Assembly: GCA_019136515.1 (NCBI GenBank)
Contig: JAGVUB010000158.1
Span: 36,716-100,715, forward strand
Length of the DNA: 64,000 nucleotides
Reading direction: 5' to 3'
DNA from: Verrucomicrobiota bacterium
GTDB lineage: Bacteria; Verrucomicrobiota; Verrucomicrobiia; Opitutales; Opitutaceae
Below, piece after piece: positions 17,298 to 25,836 of this stretch (positions are counted from its first letter, which is position 1; the number at the start of each line of letters is the position of its first letter). Under the pieces are notes generated by a model that saw only the letters and a list, made by a program, of their open reading frames with translations, did not search any database and was not told the origin of the DNA. A program made the position numbers and the translations under genes.

Positions 17298-17385
17298 GTA
17301 GGTCCAGTCTCCGACTGGACGCCAAAGGACGTGAGCCAGTGGCCATGTCTTGAGCCGGATGCGTCCGGTCGGAGACCGGACCTAC
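17298..17385. repeat. REPIN-like GTAG hairpin pair, copy 6
   Basis: GTAG at 17298-17301. The left arms are GTCCAGTC/GACTGGAC, in which a G-to-A change in one arm is matched by C-to-T in the other. The right unit is TCCGGTC/GACCGGA around GGA, ending in CTAC at 17385. It lies just upstream of the ThuA-like start and is the only copy on the 5' side of a gene. Confidence 0.82.
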
Positions 17386-17476
17386 GCGATGAGCAGGCCA
17401 GTTGGCGGTTCCACCAGCGGTGCATGGCGGTTCGCTCACGGATTTCCGGCAATTGCGTGGTCACGGAGCGGCAGTT

Positions 17477-18199
17477 TCACCAGGGCAGGTCTTTGCCATG
17501 CAGATCGAAGTAGTCGGGGCGCTCGCCGGCCGGACACGTCGCGCGCTGCGCGATCGCAGCGAGCACGAGGCGCGCGGCCTCCTCCGGCTCGTACGTCGCT
17601 TTCTCGTTCTTCGCGCCATGCATGTACGAGCGGATGTAGCCGGGGTGCACCAGCATCGCGCGGCCGCCCAGCGGCAGCAGGCGCTTGTGGATGAGCGCGG
17701 CCTCCATGTTCAGCGCAGCCTTCGACATCGTGTAGCCGAACCAGCGGTCGCGCCAGTTCTGGCCGATGCTGCCGGCCTCGGAAGAGATGTTCACGAGCAG
17801 CTTCTCGCGCCCAGCGATCAGCAGACTCCACAGCTCATGCGTCACCCGCAGCGGGCCGATGGCATTGATCCGGATCGTCTCCAGCACCTCGTTGGGATCG
17901 AACGGCGCATCGCCGACGGAAAACTCGATGTCGCCGAGGATGCCGGCGTTGTTGCACAGCACATCCACGCTCGACGTCAGCTCACGAATTCGCCGCGCCG
18001 CCGCCGCGATGTTCGCGGCATCGCCAAGCTCCAACGGCACCAGCGACAGCCGCCCGGAAAAACGTTCGGCCAGCGGCCGGAGCACCGCGTCCTTGTCGTC
18101 GCGGTAGGTCGCGATCACCCGGTCGCCAGCTTCCAGCGACAGCGCCGCCAACGCGTGGCCGAGCCCGCGGTCCGTTCCGGTGACGACGACGGTTCTCAT
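17477..18199 (-). CDS. short-chain dehydrogenase/reductase
   Basis: A 240-residue classical SDR oxidoreductase with an NAD(P)-binding Rossmann fold. It shows the TGTDRGLGHAL cofactor motif at about residues 7-17, CNNAGILGD near 85, NISSEAGS with the catalytic Ser, and Y-T-M-S-K with the catalytic Tyr and Lys. The Arg in the YRDD region after the second strand hints at NADPH, weakly. Substrate unknown. It lies 56 bases downstream of mdoH in the same direction and could be the last gene of that operon. Confidence 0.88.
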   Translation of the reverse strand: MRTVVVTGTDRGLGHALAALSLEAGDRVIATYRDDKDAVLRPLAERFSGRLSLVPLELGDAANIAAAARRIRELTSSVDVLCNNAGILGDIEFSVGDAPFDPNEVLETIRINAIGPLRVTHELWSLLIAGREKLLVNISSEAGSIGQNWRDRWFGYTMSKAALNMEAALIHKRLLPLGGRAMLVHPGYIRSYMHGAKNEKATYEPEEAARLVLAAIAQRATCPAGERPDYFDLHGKDLPW

Positions 18200-18255
18200 G
18201 CCGGTGGGTAGTTACGTGGTGGGCGACGCCGCGGTTTCACCCCGTGGCGCCGCGC

Positions 18256-20427
18256 TCATCGATAGAGCGCGGTGACCGGCTGGGCCGTGAGCACGTTGTA
18301 CTGACGCACCGCGAGTTGCCACCAGTCGGCGAGCTCGGTCTGCGGGCGCCGCCAGAGCTCGCGGTGGAGCCACGTCATGCTCTCGGGGTCGAGCAGGAGC
18401 GCGCGTTTCTCGCGGGGCGTGAGCTTCTTCGGCCCCTCGCGCAGCAGCCGCTCGCGCAGCAGCAGAAAGTACTCGCGCGTGGCCGCCCCCGGGCGGCGCT
18501 GGCGCTGGAGCGAGACGTGGAGGGCGTTGATGTAGGGGTCGACCACCGCCTGCAGCAGGCCGTAGTCGTCGCGCAGCTCCTCGATGGGCCGCATGTGCTG
18601 GTAGCACTCGGCGAGGTTCTTCTCGAGACGCCGCAATTCGTACGGCGGATGCGACTCCTCGGGAAAAAGGAATAGCCCCCAGCGCCGCGTAACCTCGCCG
18701 ATCTTCGCGCTGCCCAGCAGGAGCGAGAGCGGGATCGCGAGCAACATCCCGGCCAGCACCGGACTGAGCCACCAGAAGAAGGAGCGCAGGACGACGTACG
18801 CCGAGATGCCCCAGACGATGCCGAAGACCGTCTGTCCCCAGTGCGTGAGGATGGCCTCGCGCCAGTCGTTGCCCTCGGCGTCGCGCCGCTGGGTGACCCA
18901 GCCCACGCCCTGCCCGAGCAGCGTGAACACGACGAATTTCGAGTGGAAGAGCATGTTGATCGGCGCGAGCAGCGACGAGAGCACGACCTCGAGCACCGCG
19001 CTGAGCACCATGCGCAGCCGGCCGCCGTACGACGGCCGTCGGCCTTCCGGTCCCCATTGCACGATCACGCCGAGGATCTTCGGCAGGAAGAGCATCACGA
19101 GCGTGAGCCCGAAGAGCGCGAGGGTCTGCGGGACCTCGAAATAGTAGCCGAGGCCCTCGAGCACGAGCTCGTCGACCGGGCGCTGGTGGCCGGCGGTGAC
19201 CTGATCGAACACGTGGATCGTGCTCAGCAGCAGGAAAAACAGCCACAGGGGCGAGGCCAGGTAGCCCATGATGCCCATGAACAGATGCAAGCGGCTGGCC
19301 CCGCGCAGGCCCTTGGCGAAGAGCAACCATGAGTGCTGCAGGTTGCCCTGGCACCAGCGGCGGTCGCGTTTGGCGCTGTCGATCACCGAGGGCGGGCCCT
19401 CCTCGAAACTGCCGTCGAGATCGTAGGCGAGCCACACGCTCCAGCCCGCGCGGGCCATCAGCGCGGCCTCGACAAAGTCGTGGCTGAGGATGCGCCCGCC
19501 GAACGGCTCCGTCCCGGGCAGATCGGGCAGGCTGCAGTGCTCCATGAACTGCGCGGTGCGGATCACCGCGTTGTGTCCCCAGAAATTACCCTCGCCCTGC
19601 TGCCAGTAGTTCAGGCCGGCGAGGAAGACCGGGCTGTAGAGCCGGTTGGCGAACTGCTGAAGGCGGGCGAAGAGCGTCTCGCCCCGGATCAGCCGCGGCA
19701 CGCTCTGGAGGATGCCCACCTTCGGGTTGCGCTCCATCAGCTGCACCATCCGGACCAGCGCGCGCCCGGTCATGATGCTGTCGGCGTCGAGCACGGCGAA
19801 GTAGCGGTACTTGCTGCCCCAGCGACGGAGGAAGTCGGCCACGTTGCCGCTCTTCTTGTTTATCCCCTGCCGGCGTTTGCGGTAGAAGATGCGGCCGAAG
19901 CCGCCCACCTGTTTGCACAACTCGACCCAGGCGAGCTCCTCCTGGATCCATTTGTTGGGGTCGGAGGTGTCGCTGAGGATGAAGAAGTCGAAGTGCGCCA
20001 GCTTGCCCGTCTCCTCCAGCGAGCGGTAGATCACGCGCAGCCCCTCGAACACCCGGCTGGAGTCCTCGTTGCACACTGGCATGACGATCGCCGTCGGCCC
20101 GAGCGGGGCGTCGGCGTCGTCGAGCGGCAGCGTGCGCTGGATGCGCCGCAGGTCGCCGCCGCGGTTGAGCACGTAGAAGCCGAACAGCGCGTGCCCGAAG
20201 CCGGTGGCGACATGCGCGAACAGGATGACGAACAGCGCGAGCACCACCCACTCGATCGGGCTCATGTGCCCGGGCCGCGCGCCGCTGTTCCAGAGCAGAT
20301 CGGCCATGAACCACGCCGCCAGGGTGGTGAGCAGGAAGATCGTCGTGAAGAAGAGGAAACGCCGTTTCACCACGCGGCGGCGGTCGAACCGGTCGGCGAC
20401 GAAGAGGGTGGGAGCGGAGGCGGGCAT
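18256..20427 (-). CDS. mdoH: glucans biosynthesis glucosyltransferase H
   Basis: A 723-residue inner-membrane GT2 enzyme that polymerises the beta-1,2-linked glucose backbone of osmoregulated periplasmic glucans and moves it across the membrane. Two N-terminal transmembrane segments (about 25-45 and 60-85) precede the catalytic domain. That domain holds VMPVCNEDSSRVFEGL, FILSDTSDPNKW, FAVLDADSIMTG, LSHDFVEAALMARAG and RDRRWCQGN. At least four more membrane spans follow (about 405-580), then a cytoplasmic tail. The ATG lies four bases after the upstream gene's stop. Length is shorter than the E. coli protein, mostly at the N-terminus. Confidence 0.95.
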   Translation of the reverse strand: MPASAPTLFVADRFDRRRVVKRRFLFFTTIFLLTTLAAWFMADLLWNSGARPGHMSPIEWVVLALFVILFAHVATGFGHALFGFYVLNRGGDLRRIQRTLPLDDADAPLGPTAIVMPVCNEDSSRVFEGLRVIYRSLEETGKLAHFDFFILSDTSDPNKWIQEELAWVELCKQVGGFGRIFYRKRRQGINKKSGNVADFLRRWGSKYRYFAVLDADSIMTGRALVRMVQLMERNPKVGILQSVPRLIRGETLFARLQQFANRLYSPVFLAGLNYWQQGEGNFWGHNAVIRTAQFMEHCSLPDLPGTEPFGGRILSHDFVEAALMARAGWSVWLAYDLDGSFEEGPPSVIDSAKRDRRWCQGNLQHSWLLFAKGLRGASRLHLFMGIMGYLASPLWLFFLLLSTIHVFDQVTAGHQRPVDELVLEGLGYYFEVPQTLALFGLTLVMLFLPKILGVIVQWGPEGRRPSYGGRLRMVLSAVLEVVLSSLLAPINMLFHSKFVVFTLLGQGVGWVTQRRDAEGNDWREAILTHWGQTVFGIVWGISAYVVLRSFFWWLSPVLAGMLLAIPLSLLLGSAKIGEVTRRWGLFLFPEESHPPYELRRLEKNLAECYQHMRPIEELRDDYGLLQAVVDPYINALHVSLQRQRRPGAATREYFLLLRERLLREGPKKLTPREKRALLLDPESMTWLHRELWRRPQTELADWWQLAVRQYNVLTAQPVTALYR

Positions 20428-20431
20428 GGTC

Positions 20432-21058
20432 TCAGCGTCGGGTGAGGGCGAACACCGCGGCCATCACCGCGGCAAACAGCGCCCACAGCAGCAGCAGGCG
20501 GATCAACGGCCAGCGCTCGAGCGTGTCGAGCGTGTCGCCCGCGGCCTCGGGCAACACCCCGAGATCGATCTCGCGCGGCACCATGTTGGAGACGGCGAGG
20601 TCGGGACCGGCCTGCAGCGCGCTCTTCTCCATCGCGATTCGCGCCTCGCCGGGCGTGTGCTCCTCGTCGAGGAAGGCGTAGGGCCAGCGCGTGGGCAGGT
20701 CGCTGAGCAGCATCGCCACGCGCGCCTGCGCGGCGAGCCGGTCGTGCGGCAACCCCTCCGCCTTGAGCTGCGCGGCGAACCACGCCTGCATGATCCGATC
20801 GATCTCCTCGGCGGCCAGCACCACCGGGTCGAGTGCGGGATTCGCCTCGTGGCGGTGGGCGGCGCACTCGAGCACGCGCTCGATCACCCGGCTCTGGTGC
20901 AGCCGGTTGTGGATGCGGTGCGCGCGCAGATAGTCCTCGACGCGCACATACGCCGCGTTCCATTGGTCGAGCGTGCCGGTGCGCGGCTGGAAGCCGCTCA
21001 GCCGCGACAGGCCGGGCCGGAAGTCGCTCGTCGGGGGACTGACGGCTTCGTCGCTCAA
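20432..21058 (-). CDS. unknown single-span protein between mdoG and mdoH
   Basis: A 208-residue protein I do not recognise. It appears to start at a TTG (21058) that overlaps the mdoG stop as TTGA; no in-frame ATG occurs until far inside. The first 180 residues look soluble and helical, with many charged residues (WNAAYVRVEDYLRAHRIHNRLHQSRVIERVLE, EEIDRIMQAWFAAQL). A single C-terminal membrane span (WPLIRLLLLWALFAAVMAAVFAL) ends in TRR. mdoH begins four bases after its stop. Position and coupling suggest a subunit or regulator of the glucan synthase acting at the inner membrane. C/G-rich third positions support real coding. Confidence 0.8.
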   Translation of the reverse strand: MSDEAVSPPTSDFRPGLSRLSGFQPRTGTLDQWNAAYVRVEDYLRAHRIHNRLHQSRVIERVLECAAHRHEANPALDPVVLAAEEIDRIMQAWFAAQLKAEGLPHDRLAAQARVAMLLSDLPTRWPYAFLDEEHTPGEARIAMEKSALQAGPDLAVSNMVPREIDLGVLPEAAGDTLDTLERWPLIRLLLLWALFAAVMAAVFALTRR

Positions 21059-22641
21059 GGCTGCCAGCGATAGCTCCAAGTCTCGGTCAGGACGTTGTCG
21101 TCCTTGCGCAGGAACGCCCGCAGCTCGACCGGTTTGCCGCTGCCGTCGGGCTTGAGCTCGAAGGCCAGCCGCCAGCTGTAGTCGTTGCTGTTGCGCTGCG
21201 TGTTGACCCCCTCGAGCGTCGCGCCGGCGCCGACCGAGACGACGCCCTCGACCCCTTCGCCCTGCCGGCCCAGCACCGGTCCGGCAAAGTCGACGACAAA
21301 GCGCTTCAGGTCGGGTCGACCCATCACGGTCGAGGGCCGGGTGGCGATGGTGTAGCCGGCCGGCGGGCGCTTGCCCAGGTCGGTGAGCCAATGCAGGTCG
21401 TACTCGAATTCGTAGGGCTCGCCGATCGCCGGGCATTTCTCGGGCGACCAGAAAGCGACGATGTTGTCCATCGTCTCGTCGGGCGTCGGCAGCTCGGTCA
21501 ACACCACGGAGCCGCGGCCCCAGTCGCCGACCGGCTCGACCCACACGCTCGGGCGTTGGTGGTAATGGGCCTCGAGGTCCTGGTAGTGGTCGAAGTTGCG
21601 GTCGCGCTGGAGCAGGCCGAAGCCGCGCACGTTCTCCGCGGCGAGGTAGGCCATGGTGACCTGCTTCGGGTTGTCGACCGGGCGCCAGAGCCACTCGCCG
21701 GTGCTGTGCAGCACCAGCAGGCCGTCGGAGTCGTGCACCTCGGGACGGTAGTCGCCGTTGGTGGTGCCGGAGTTCTCGCCGTGCCAGAACATGCTGGAGA
21801 AGGGCGCCAGCCCGAGCAGGCCGATCGGCTCGCGCAGGTAGAGCGTGGCGCGCACCCGCATCGTCGTGTCGTTGCCGGGTTTGATCGCGAAGCGGTACGC
21901 GCCGGTTACGCGCCTGCTGTCCATCAGCGCGTAAACCACGACCTCCTTCGCGTCGGGCGTGGGTCGCTCCAGCCAGAACTCGCGGAAGACGGGGAACTCC
22001 TCGCCGGAGGGAGCCGCGGTGTCGACCGCCAGGCCGCGAGCCGACAGGCCGTAGTGCTGGCCCTTGCCCAAGGCGCGGAAGTAGCTCGCGCCGAGGAACA
22101 CCGCCAGCTCGTCGAGGTATTCGGGGCGGTTGAGCGCGTAATGGATGCGGAAGCCCGCATAGCCCATGTCGCGCGGGATCGACTCGTTGAAGCTGTTCTT
22201 CCCGTAGTCGAAGAACCGCCGGCTGAAGGGGAAGGGGATCTCGCGCTTCCCGTCGAGCTCGTGGATCTGCACCGTCTCGTGAAACAGCCAGCCCGGGTGG
22301 AAGAACTGCACCTGGAACGGCAGCTGGTCCTCGCGCCAGAGCGAGCGGTCGGTGCGGAAGCGGATGTCGCGGTGCTGGTCGTAGTTGATCTTCGGCGGCA
22401 GCAGCCAGTCGGGCACGCGGGTGGGCGGCCGCTCGAACGGCTTCGCGGCGAGGTTCTTCGCGCGGTACTGCAGCTCCTGATAGTCGAAGCCGTAGTCCCC
22501 GCTCGCGGGCAGGGCGGCGGGCACGAGGGCCAGCAGCACGAGGGCCGCACAGGCGACCAACGGCCGGCGGCGGGGAGCGCGGGCGACTTCGTTTCGGGCC
22601 GAACCGGGGGTGACGGCGGCGGGCGACGGGAGTGAGTTCAT
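21055..22641 (-). CDS. mdoG: periplasmic glucan biosynthesis protein G
   Basis: A 528-residue periplasmic protein of the OpgG/OpgD family, which shapes or trims beta-glucan chains emerging from MdoH; some members are beta-1,2-glucanases. A basic n-region and signal peptide (about 24-47) precede FDYQELQYRAKNLAAKPF, typical of the family start. Further conserved stretches are FHPGWLFHETVQIHEL, FNESIPRDMGYAGFRIHY, LYLREPIGLLGLAPFSSMFWHGENS, and RPSVWVEPVGDWGRG in the catalytic beta-sandwich. The start ATG overlaps the preceding stop as ATGA. The C-terminal beta domain (GVVSVGAGATLEG) is complete. Confidence 0.95.
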   Translation of the reverse strand: MNSLPSPAAVTPGSARNEVARAPRRRPLVACAALVLLALVPAALPASGDYGFDYQELQYRAKNLAAKPFERPPTRVPDWLLPPKINYDQHRDIRFRTDRSLWREDQLPFQVQFFHPGWLFHETVQIHELDGKREIPFPFSRRFFDYGKNSFNESIPRDMGYAGFRIHYALNRPEYLDELAVFLGASYFRALGKGQHYGLSARGLAVDTAAPSGEEFPVFREFWLERPTPDAKEVVVYALMDSRRVTGAYRFAIKPGNDTTMRVRATLYLREPIGLLGLAPFSSMFWHGENSGTTNGDYRPEVHDSDGLLVLHSTGEWLWRPVDNPKQVTMAYLAAENVRGFGLLQRDRNFDHYQDLEAHYHQRPSVWVEPVGDWGRGSVVLTELPTPDETMDNIVAFWSPEKCPAIGEPYEFEYDLHWLTDLGKRPPAGYTIATRPSTVMGRPDLKRFVVDFAGPVLGRQGEGVEGVVSVGAGATLEGVNTQRNSNDYSWRLAFELKPDGSGKPVELRAFLRKDDNVLTETWSYRWQP

Positions 22642-23675
22642 CGTTCGAGGAAGAAATTGCGCTGACGCTCGCTGATCGGCAACGGCGCGCGCTCCATGAC
22701 CTTCAGCAGGTCCTCCCAGACCACGCGCTTGGCGCGGTTGGAGTTGTTCCGGAGCAGATACGACGGGTGGTAGGTGACCATCACCGGGCGACCGGCGAAG
22801 CTGTGCCAGCGCCCGCGGATCTCGCCCAGCGCCTTGAAGCTGCCCGCGCCGAGCAGGCCCGCGGAGGCCGTCGCGCCCAGCGCCACGATCACCTCCGGCT
22901 GCACAATCTCCAGCTGCGCCTTCAGGTACGGCAGGCAGTAGGCCATCTCCTCGGCCGTCGGCGGGCGGTTGCCGATCTGCTCGACGCCGGGCGGCGTCGG
23001 CATCTCCGGCCGCCAGTTCATGATGTTGCCGATGTAGACCTGGCCGCGGTCGACACCCATCGCCTTGATCATCTTGGTGAGGAGCTGCCCGGCCGCGCCC
23101 ACGAACGGCTCGCCCTGCACCTCCTCGTCGGCGCCCGGCGCCTCGCCGCAGAAAAAGATCTTCGCATCCAACGTTCCGACACCGAGCACGACCTTCTTGC
23201 CCGGTCGCACGTGTGCGCGGCAGACCGGGTCGTTCTCGACCTTGTCCTTCAACCACGCCCATCGCGTGGCCTTGTCGCCCTCGGGCAGCGTGAACACGGG
23301 CGCGGGCGGGATCGCCGCCCCCTCCTGCGCCGGCGCGATCTTCAGCGCCGGCTTGGCCGCCGATGCGCTGTCGCCGAACAATGCCGCGCCGCGCTCCTTG
23401 CGGGCCGGCTCCCGGATGGGTTCCGGCTCCGCCGCCGCCGGCGCACGCCGCACGAAGGAGGCACCGTCATCGGGCTTCGCGACCGCCGGCCGCGAGATCG
23501 GAGACTCGGGCGGAACAGGCGCTCCGGCCTCGCCCGCCGCGCCGCGGTTCTGCGCGGCCACCGCCGCGCGCAGGGCGACCAGCGTATCCTCGCCGACGGC
23601 GACAGTCTTGTCGCCGGCCGTCTTGCGGCGCCGAAGCTCCTCGGCCACCGCGAGCAGTTGTTCACGCAACGCCAT
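22638..23675 (-). CDS. family 4-like uracil-DNA glycosylase
   Basis: A 345-residue DNA repair enzyme that would excise uracil from DNA. A disordered Ala/Pro-rich N-terminus (about 1-130) precedes the catalytic domain. Motif A is G177-E-A-P-G with ADEEVQGEPFVGAAGQLL, motif B is HPSYLLRN near residue 300, and VIVALGATASAGLLG lies between. Canonical family 4 enzymes bind a 4Fe-4S cluster by four cysteines. Here only C152 and C247 occupy plausible positions; the KCRPP cysteine is W221 (NWRPEMP) and the first CxxC cysteine appears to be Asp. The start lies three bases after ribE, and the stop overlaps the mdoG start. Confidence 0.9.
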   Translation of the reverse strand: MALREQLLAVAEELRRRKTAGDKTVAVGEDTLVALRAAVAAQNRGAAGEAGAPVPPESPISRPAVAKPDDGASFVRRAPAAAEPEPIREPARKERGAALFGDSASAAKPALKIAPAQEGAAIPPAPVFTLPEGDKATRWAWLKDKVENDPVCRAHVRPGKKVVLGVGTLDAKIFFCGEAPGADEEVQGEPFVGAAGQLLTKMIKAMGVDRGQVYIGNIMNWRPEMPTPPGVEQIGNRPPTAEEMAYCLPYLKAQLEIVQPEVIVALGATASAGLLGAGSFKALGEIRGRWHSFAGRPVMVTYHPSYLLRNNSNRAKRVVWEDLLKVMERAPLPISERQRNFFLER

Positions 23676-23678
23676 GGC

Positions 23679-24260
23679 TCAGTTCTGCCAAATCGGCTTC
23701 ACCGGCACGGCCGGCGGGGGGCCGCCCGCCGCCTCCGCGCGCAACGCCAGCAGCCGGTCCACGTACTTGGCCAGCATGTCGAACTCGAGATTCACCCGGT
23801 CGCCCTCGGTCACCTCGACCACCGTCAACGACACGCCGTCGACCGCGATGCTGCCCTTCGGCACAAGCAGGCCGCGGTGCTGCGCCGGGTAGCGAACCCG
23901 CAGATACCGGTCGGCCCCGCGCGGCTCGAGCACGGCGATCTCGCCCGGGCCGTCGACATGGCCCGTCACGAAATGCCCGCCCATCTTGCCGTCGGGCCGC
24001 AGGCTGCGCTCGAGGTTCACCACCCCGCCCGCACCGACCTGCGCGATGTTGGTCAGGCGCACCGTCTCCTCGAGCAGGTCGAAGCTCAGCCGGTTGCCCG
24101 CGAGGGCGACGACGGTCAGGCAACAGCCGTTCACGGCGATGCTGTCGCCGACGTTCGTGCCCGGCACGACCAGCGCCGCCTCGACCACGAGGCGCCAGGC
24201 GGCGGCCTGGTGCTCGAAGGAAACGACGCGTCCGACTTCTTCGACGATCCCGGTGAACAT
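23679..24260 (-). CDS. ribE: riboflavin synthase, alpha subunit
   Basis: A 193-residue enzyme that dismutates two 6,7-dimethyl-8-ribityllumazine molecules into riboflavin and a pyrimidinedione. It starts with the family hallmark [12 protein letters not shown]. It carries two lumazine-binding repeats (about 1-95 and 96-190), seen in the paired [13 protein letters not shown] and [16 protein letters not shown] motifs and in the segments [18 protein letters not shown] and [16 protein letters not shown]. No other riboflavin genes are nearby; it appears to head an operon with the uracil-DNA glycosylase and glucan genes, an unusual grouping. Confidence 0.95.
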   Translation of the reverse strand: MFTGIVEEVGRVVSFEHQAAAWRLVVEAALVVPGTNVGDSIAVNGCCLTVVALAGNRLSFDLLEETVRLTNIAQVGAGGVVNLERSLRPDGKMGGHFVTGHVDGPGEIAVLEPRGADRYLRVRYPAQHRGLLVPKGSIAVDGVSLTVVEVTEGDRVNLEFDMLAKYVDRLLALRAEAAGGPPPAVPVKPIWQN

Positions 24261-24797
24261 GGGCGACGAGCATCGGCCTCCCCCGCGCCCCCGCAATCGA
24301 TTTCTGGCGCCCCCACCGGCCGCCGAAATCCGCGCAGCAGAGTTAACCGACCTGACTGCGCACCCTGTCCCCTACCCTCTGGCGTCCGCCCGCGATCAGC
24401 GGGCGCCCCCCCCACCTTCCCTGCGGCGATCAGCCGCAGGACACCTTCAAGGCTTCGCCCATTGGCGAAGCCCATCAGTGGTTCACCCTCTCCGGGAAAG
24501 CACGCGTGCAAAACCTGGAACTCACGAACTCAGGAATCCGAGTTCCGGAGAAGGGAACCGCTCTGCCGTACGGCAGAGCGCACTGCATGGTTTCCCGAGA
24601 ACCCAGCGCCACACCGGCAGCCAAGATGGCTCCTCTCCGTTCCTGATTTCCTGATTTCCACATTCCTCTCCGGAACCCGCCCACCGTCTCCCTCCTTCCG
24701 TCCACTGGCCACCGGCAACCGGCTACCGCCCACAGCCCCCCGCCAACCATCGGCCATCTGCCTTCCGCCATCGTCCTTCCTCCTTCAGCCTTCCCTC
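24261..24797. repeat. intergenic repeat block A (three hairpins plus palindrome)
   Basis: This 537-base gap holds three hairpins in a row: CGCCCGC/GCGGGCG with GATCA loop (24387-24405), CCTGCGGC/GCCGCAGG with GATCA loop (24420-24440), and GGCTTCGCC/GGCGAAGCC with CATT loop (24451-24472). The palindrome CTCTGCCGTACGGCAGAG follows at 24561-24578. Beyond it lie CTGATTTCC direct repeats and a CCACCGGCAACCGG tract (about 24705-24745). The hairpin set recurs at 27787-27938. No gene is supported. Confidence 0.8.
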
Positions 24798-25496
24798 TCA
24801 CCACGGCACCACGGTATGCGCATGGAACCACTCGTGGATCGCCGGCACGCCGCGCACGATCGTCACAACGCCGAGTACGATCAGCGTCGCCCCCGCCAAC
24901 CGCAACAGCCAACGCCGCCCCCCCGCCAGCAGCTTCGCGCCGAACAACGCCGTGAGCGTCAACCCGGGGATCGTCGCGGCACCGAACAACGCCGCGCCCG
25001 CCGCCGCCTTCGTCACGGAGCCGAAACCCGCCGCGTACACCAGGGCCATCAGCGACAGGCCGCAGGGCAGAAAACCGTTGAGCCAGCCGATCAGCACGCT
25101 GCGCCACCACGTCGGCGCCCGCAGCACCGCACCGAGCGCACCGCACCAACGGCGCCCATCGACCCAGCGCTGCGCGCCCGGAGAAAGCCGCAGTTCCAGC
25201 ATATAGGCCAACCCCAGCGCCACCATGCCGAGACCGACGACCGCGCTCATCGCATTCTGCACCCAGGGCAGCACGCCGCGACCCGCGATCCAGCCGCCCA
25301 CCACACTGAACAGCACGGCCAGGAAGACGTATGTGAGCGTCTTGCCGAGCTGATACGCCAGGCTCCGGCCGACGACCGCCGCGGCTCCGCCCGGCCCCGC
25401 GGCCGCCGCCACCACGAACGGCCCGCACATGCCGATGCAGTGCCCCGTGCCGAACAGGCCCATCAACAGCAGCGCGAGGTAGTCGCCGGAGGTCAT
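24798..25496 (-). CDS. DsbD_2/SafE-type membrane protein
   Basis: A 232-residue polytopic membrane protein of the family annotated as sulfite exporter TauE/SafE or DsbD_2 (cytochrome biogenesis type). Diagnostic are the paired cysteine motifs GHCIGMCGPFV at the first membrane helix (about residues 18-28) and GFLPCGLSLMALVYA (about 142-156), placed like the CcdA/DsbD electron-carrying cysteines. Six helices are predicted by eye. Relatives often sit by cbb3 oxidase assembly genes and affect copper or cytochrome maturation; no such genes are here. Function in metal or thiol handling is an inference. Confidence 0.85.
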   Translation of the reverse strand: MTSGDYLALLLMGLFGTGHCIGMCGPFVVAAAAGPGGAAAVVGRSLAYQLGKTLTYVFLAVLFSVVGGWIAGRGVLPWVQNAMSAVVGLGMVALGLAYMLELRLSPGAQRWVDGRRWCGALGAVLRAPTWWRSVLIGWLNGFLPCGLSLMALVYAAGFGSVTKAAAGAALFGAATIPGLTLTALFGAKLLAGGRRWLLRLAGATLIVLGVVTIVRGVPAIHEWFHAHTVVPW

Positions 25497-25623
25497 CGCG
25501 GGGCCATCGTCATGGCACCGCCGCCCGCCGCCAATCGCAATCGCGCCCGGCTCGGGCGTCGCCGTTCGCCGTTGCCCGGCGCCGCCCCGCCGCTATCCCC
25601 GAAACCCGCCAGGCCGCACCGCC

Positions 25624-25836
25624 ATGTCGCTCCAGATCACCTTCACGTTCGACGGCACCCCGTACACCCGGCCCCCCGGCTGCACCATCGGGGACTTCCT
25701 GTGCGAGCAGGGTCTCCGGCTCGAGCGATTGGCCATCGAATACAATGGCCGCGACCTCACGCCCGCGGAGGCCGCGCATCTCCTGCTCCGCCACGGCGAC
25801 CAACTCCGGACCCGCCCGCGCCGCGCGGAAGCCTGA
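25624..25836 (+). CDS. small ThiS-like beta-grasp protein lacking terminal Gly-Gly
   Basis: A 70-residue protein resembling sulfur carriers of the ThiS/MoaD fold: an N-terminal strand pair ITFTFDGTPYTRPPG, a helix TIGDFLCEQGLRLERLAIEYNGRDL, and HGDQLRTRP where ThiS has the GD turn before its last strand. The C-terminus is RRAEA rather than the Gly-Gly needed for thiocarboxylate formation, so it cannot work as an ordinary sulfur carrier. No thiamine or molybdopterin genes are adjacent. Reading length and C/G third positions support coding; the family call is tentative. Confidence 0.55.
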   Translation: MSLQITFTFDGTPYTRPPGCTIGDFLCEQGLRLERLAIEYNGRDLTPAEAAHLLLRHGDQLRTRPRRAEA

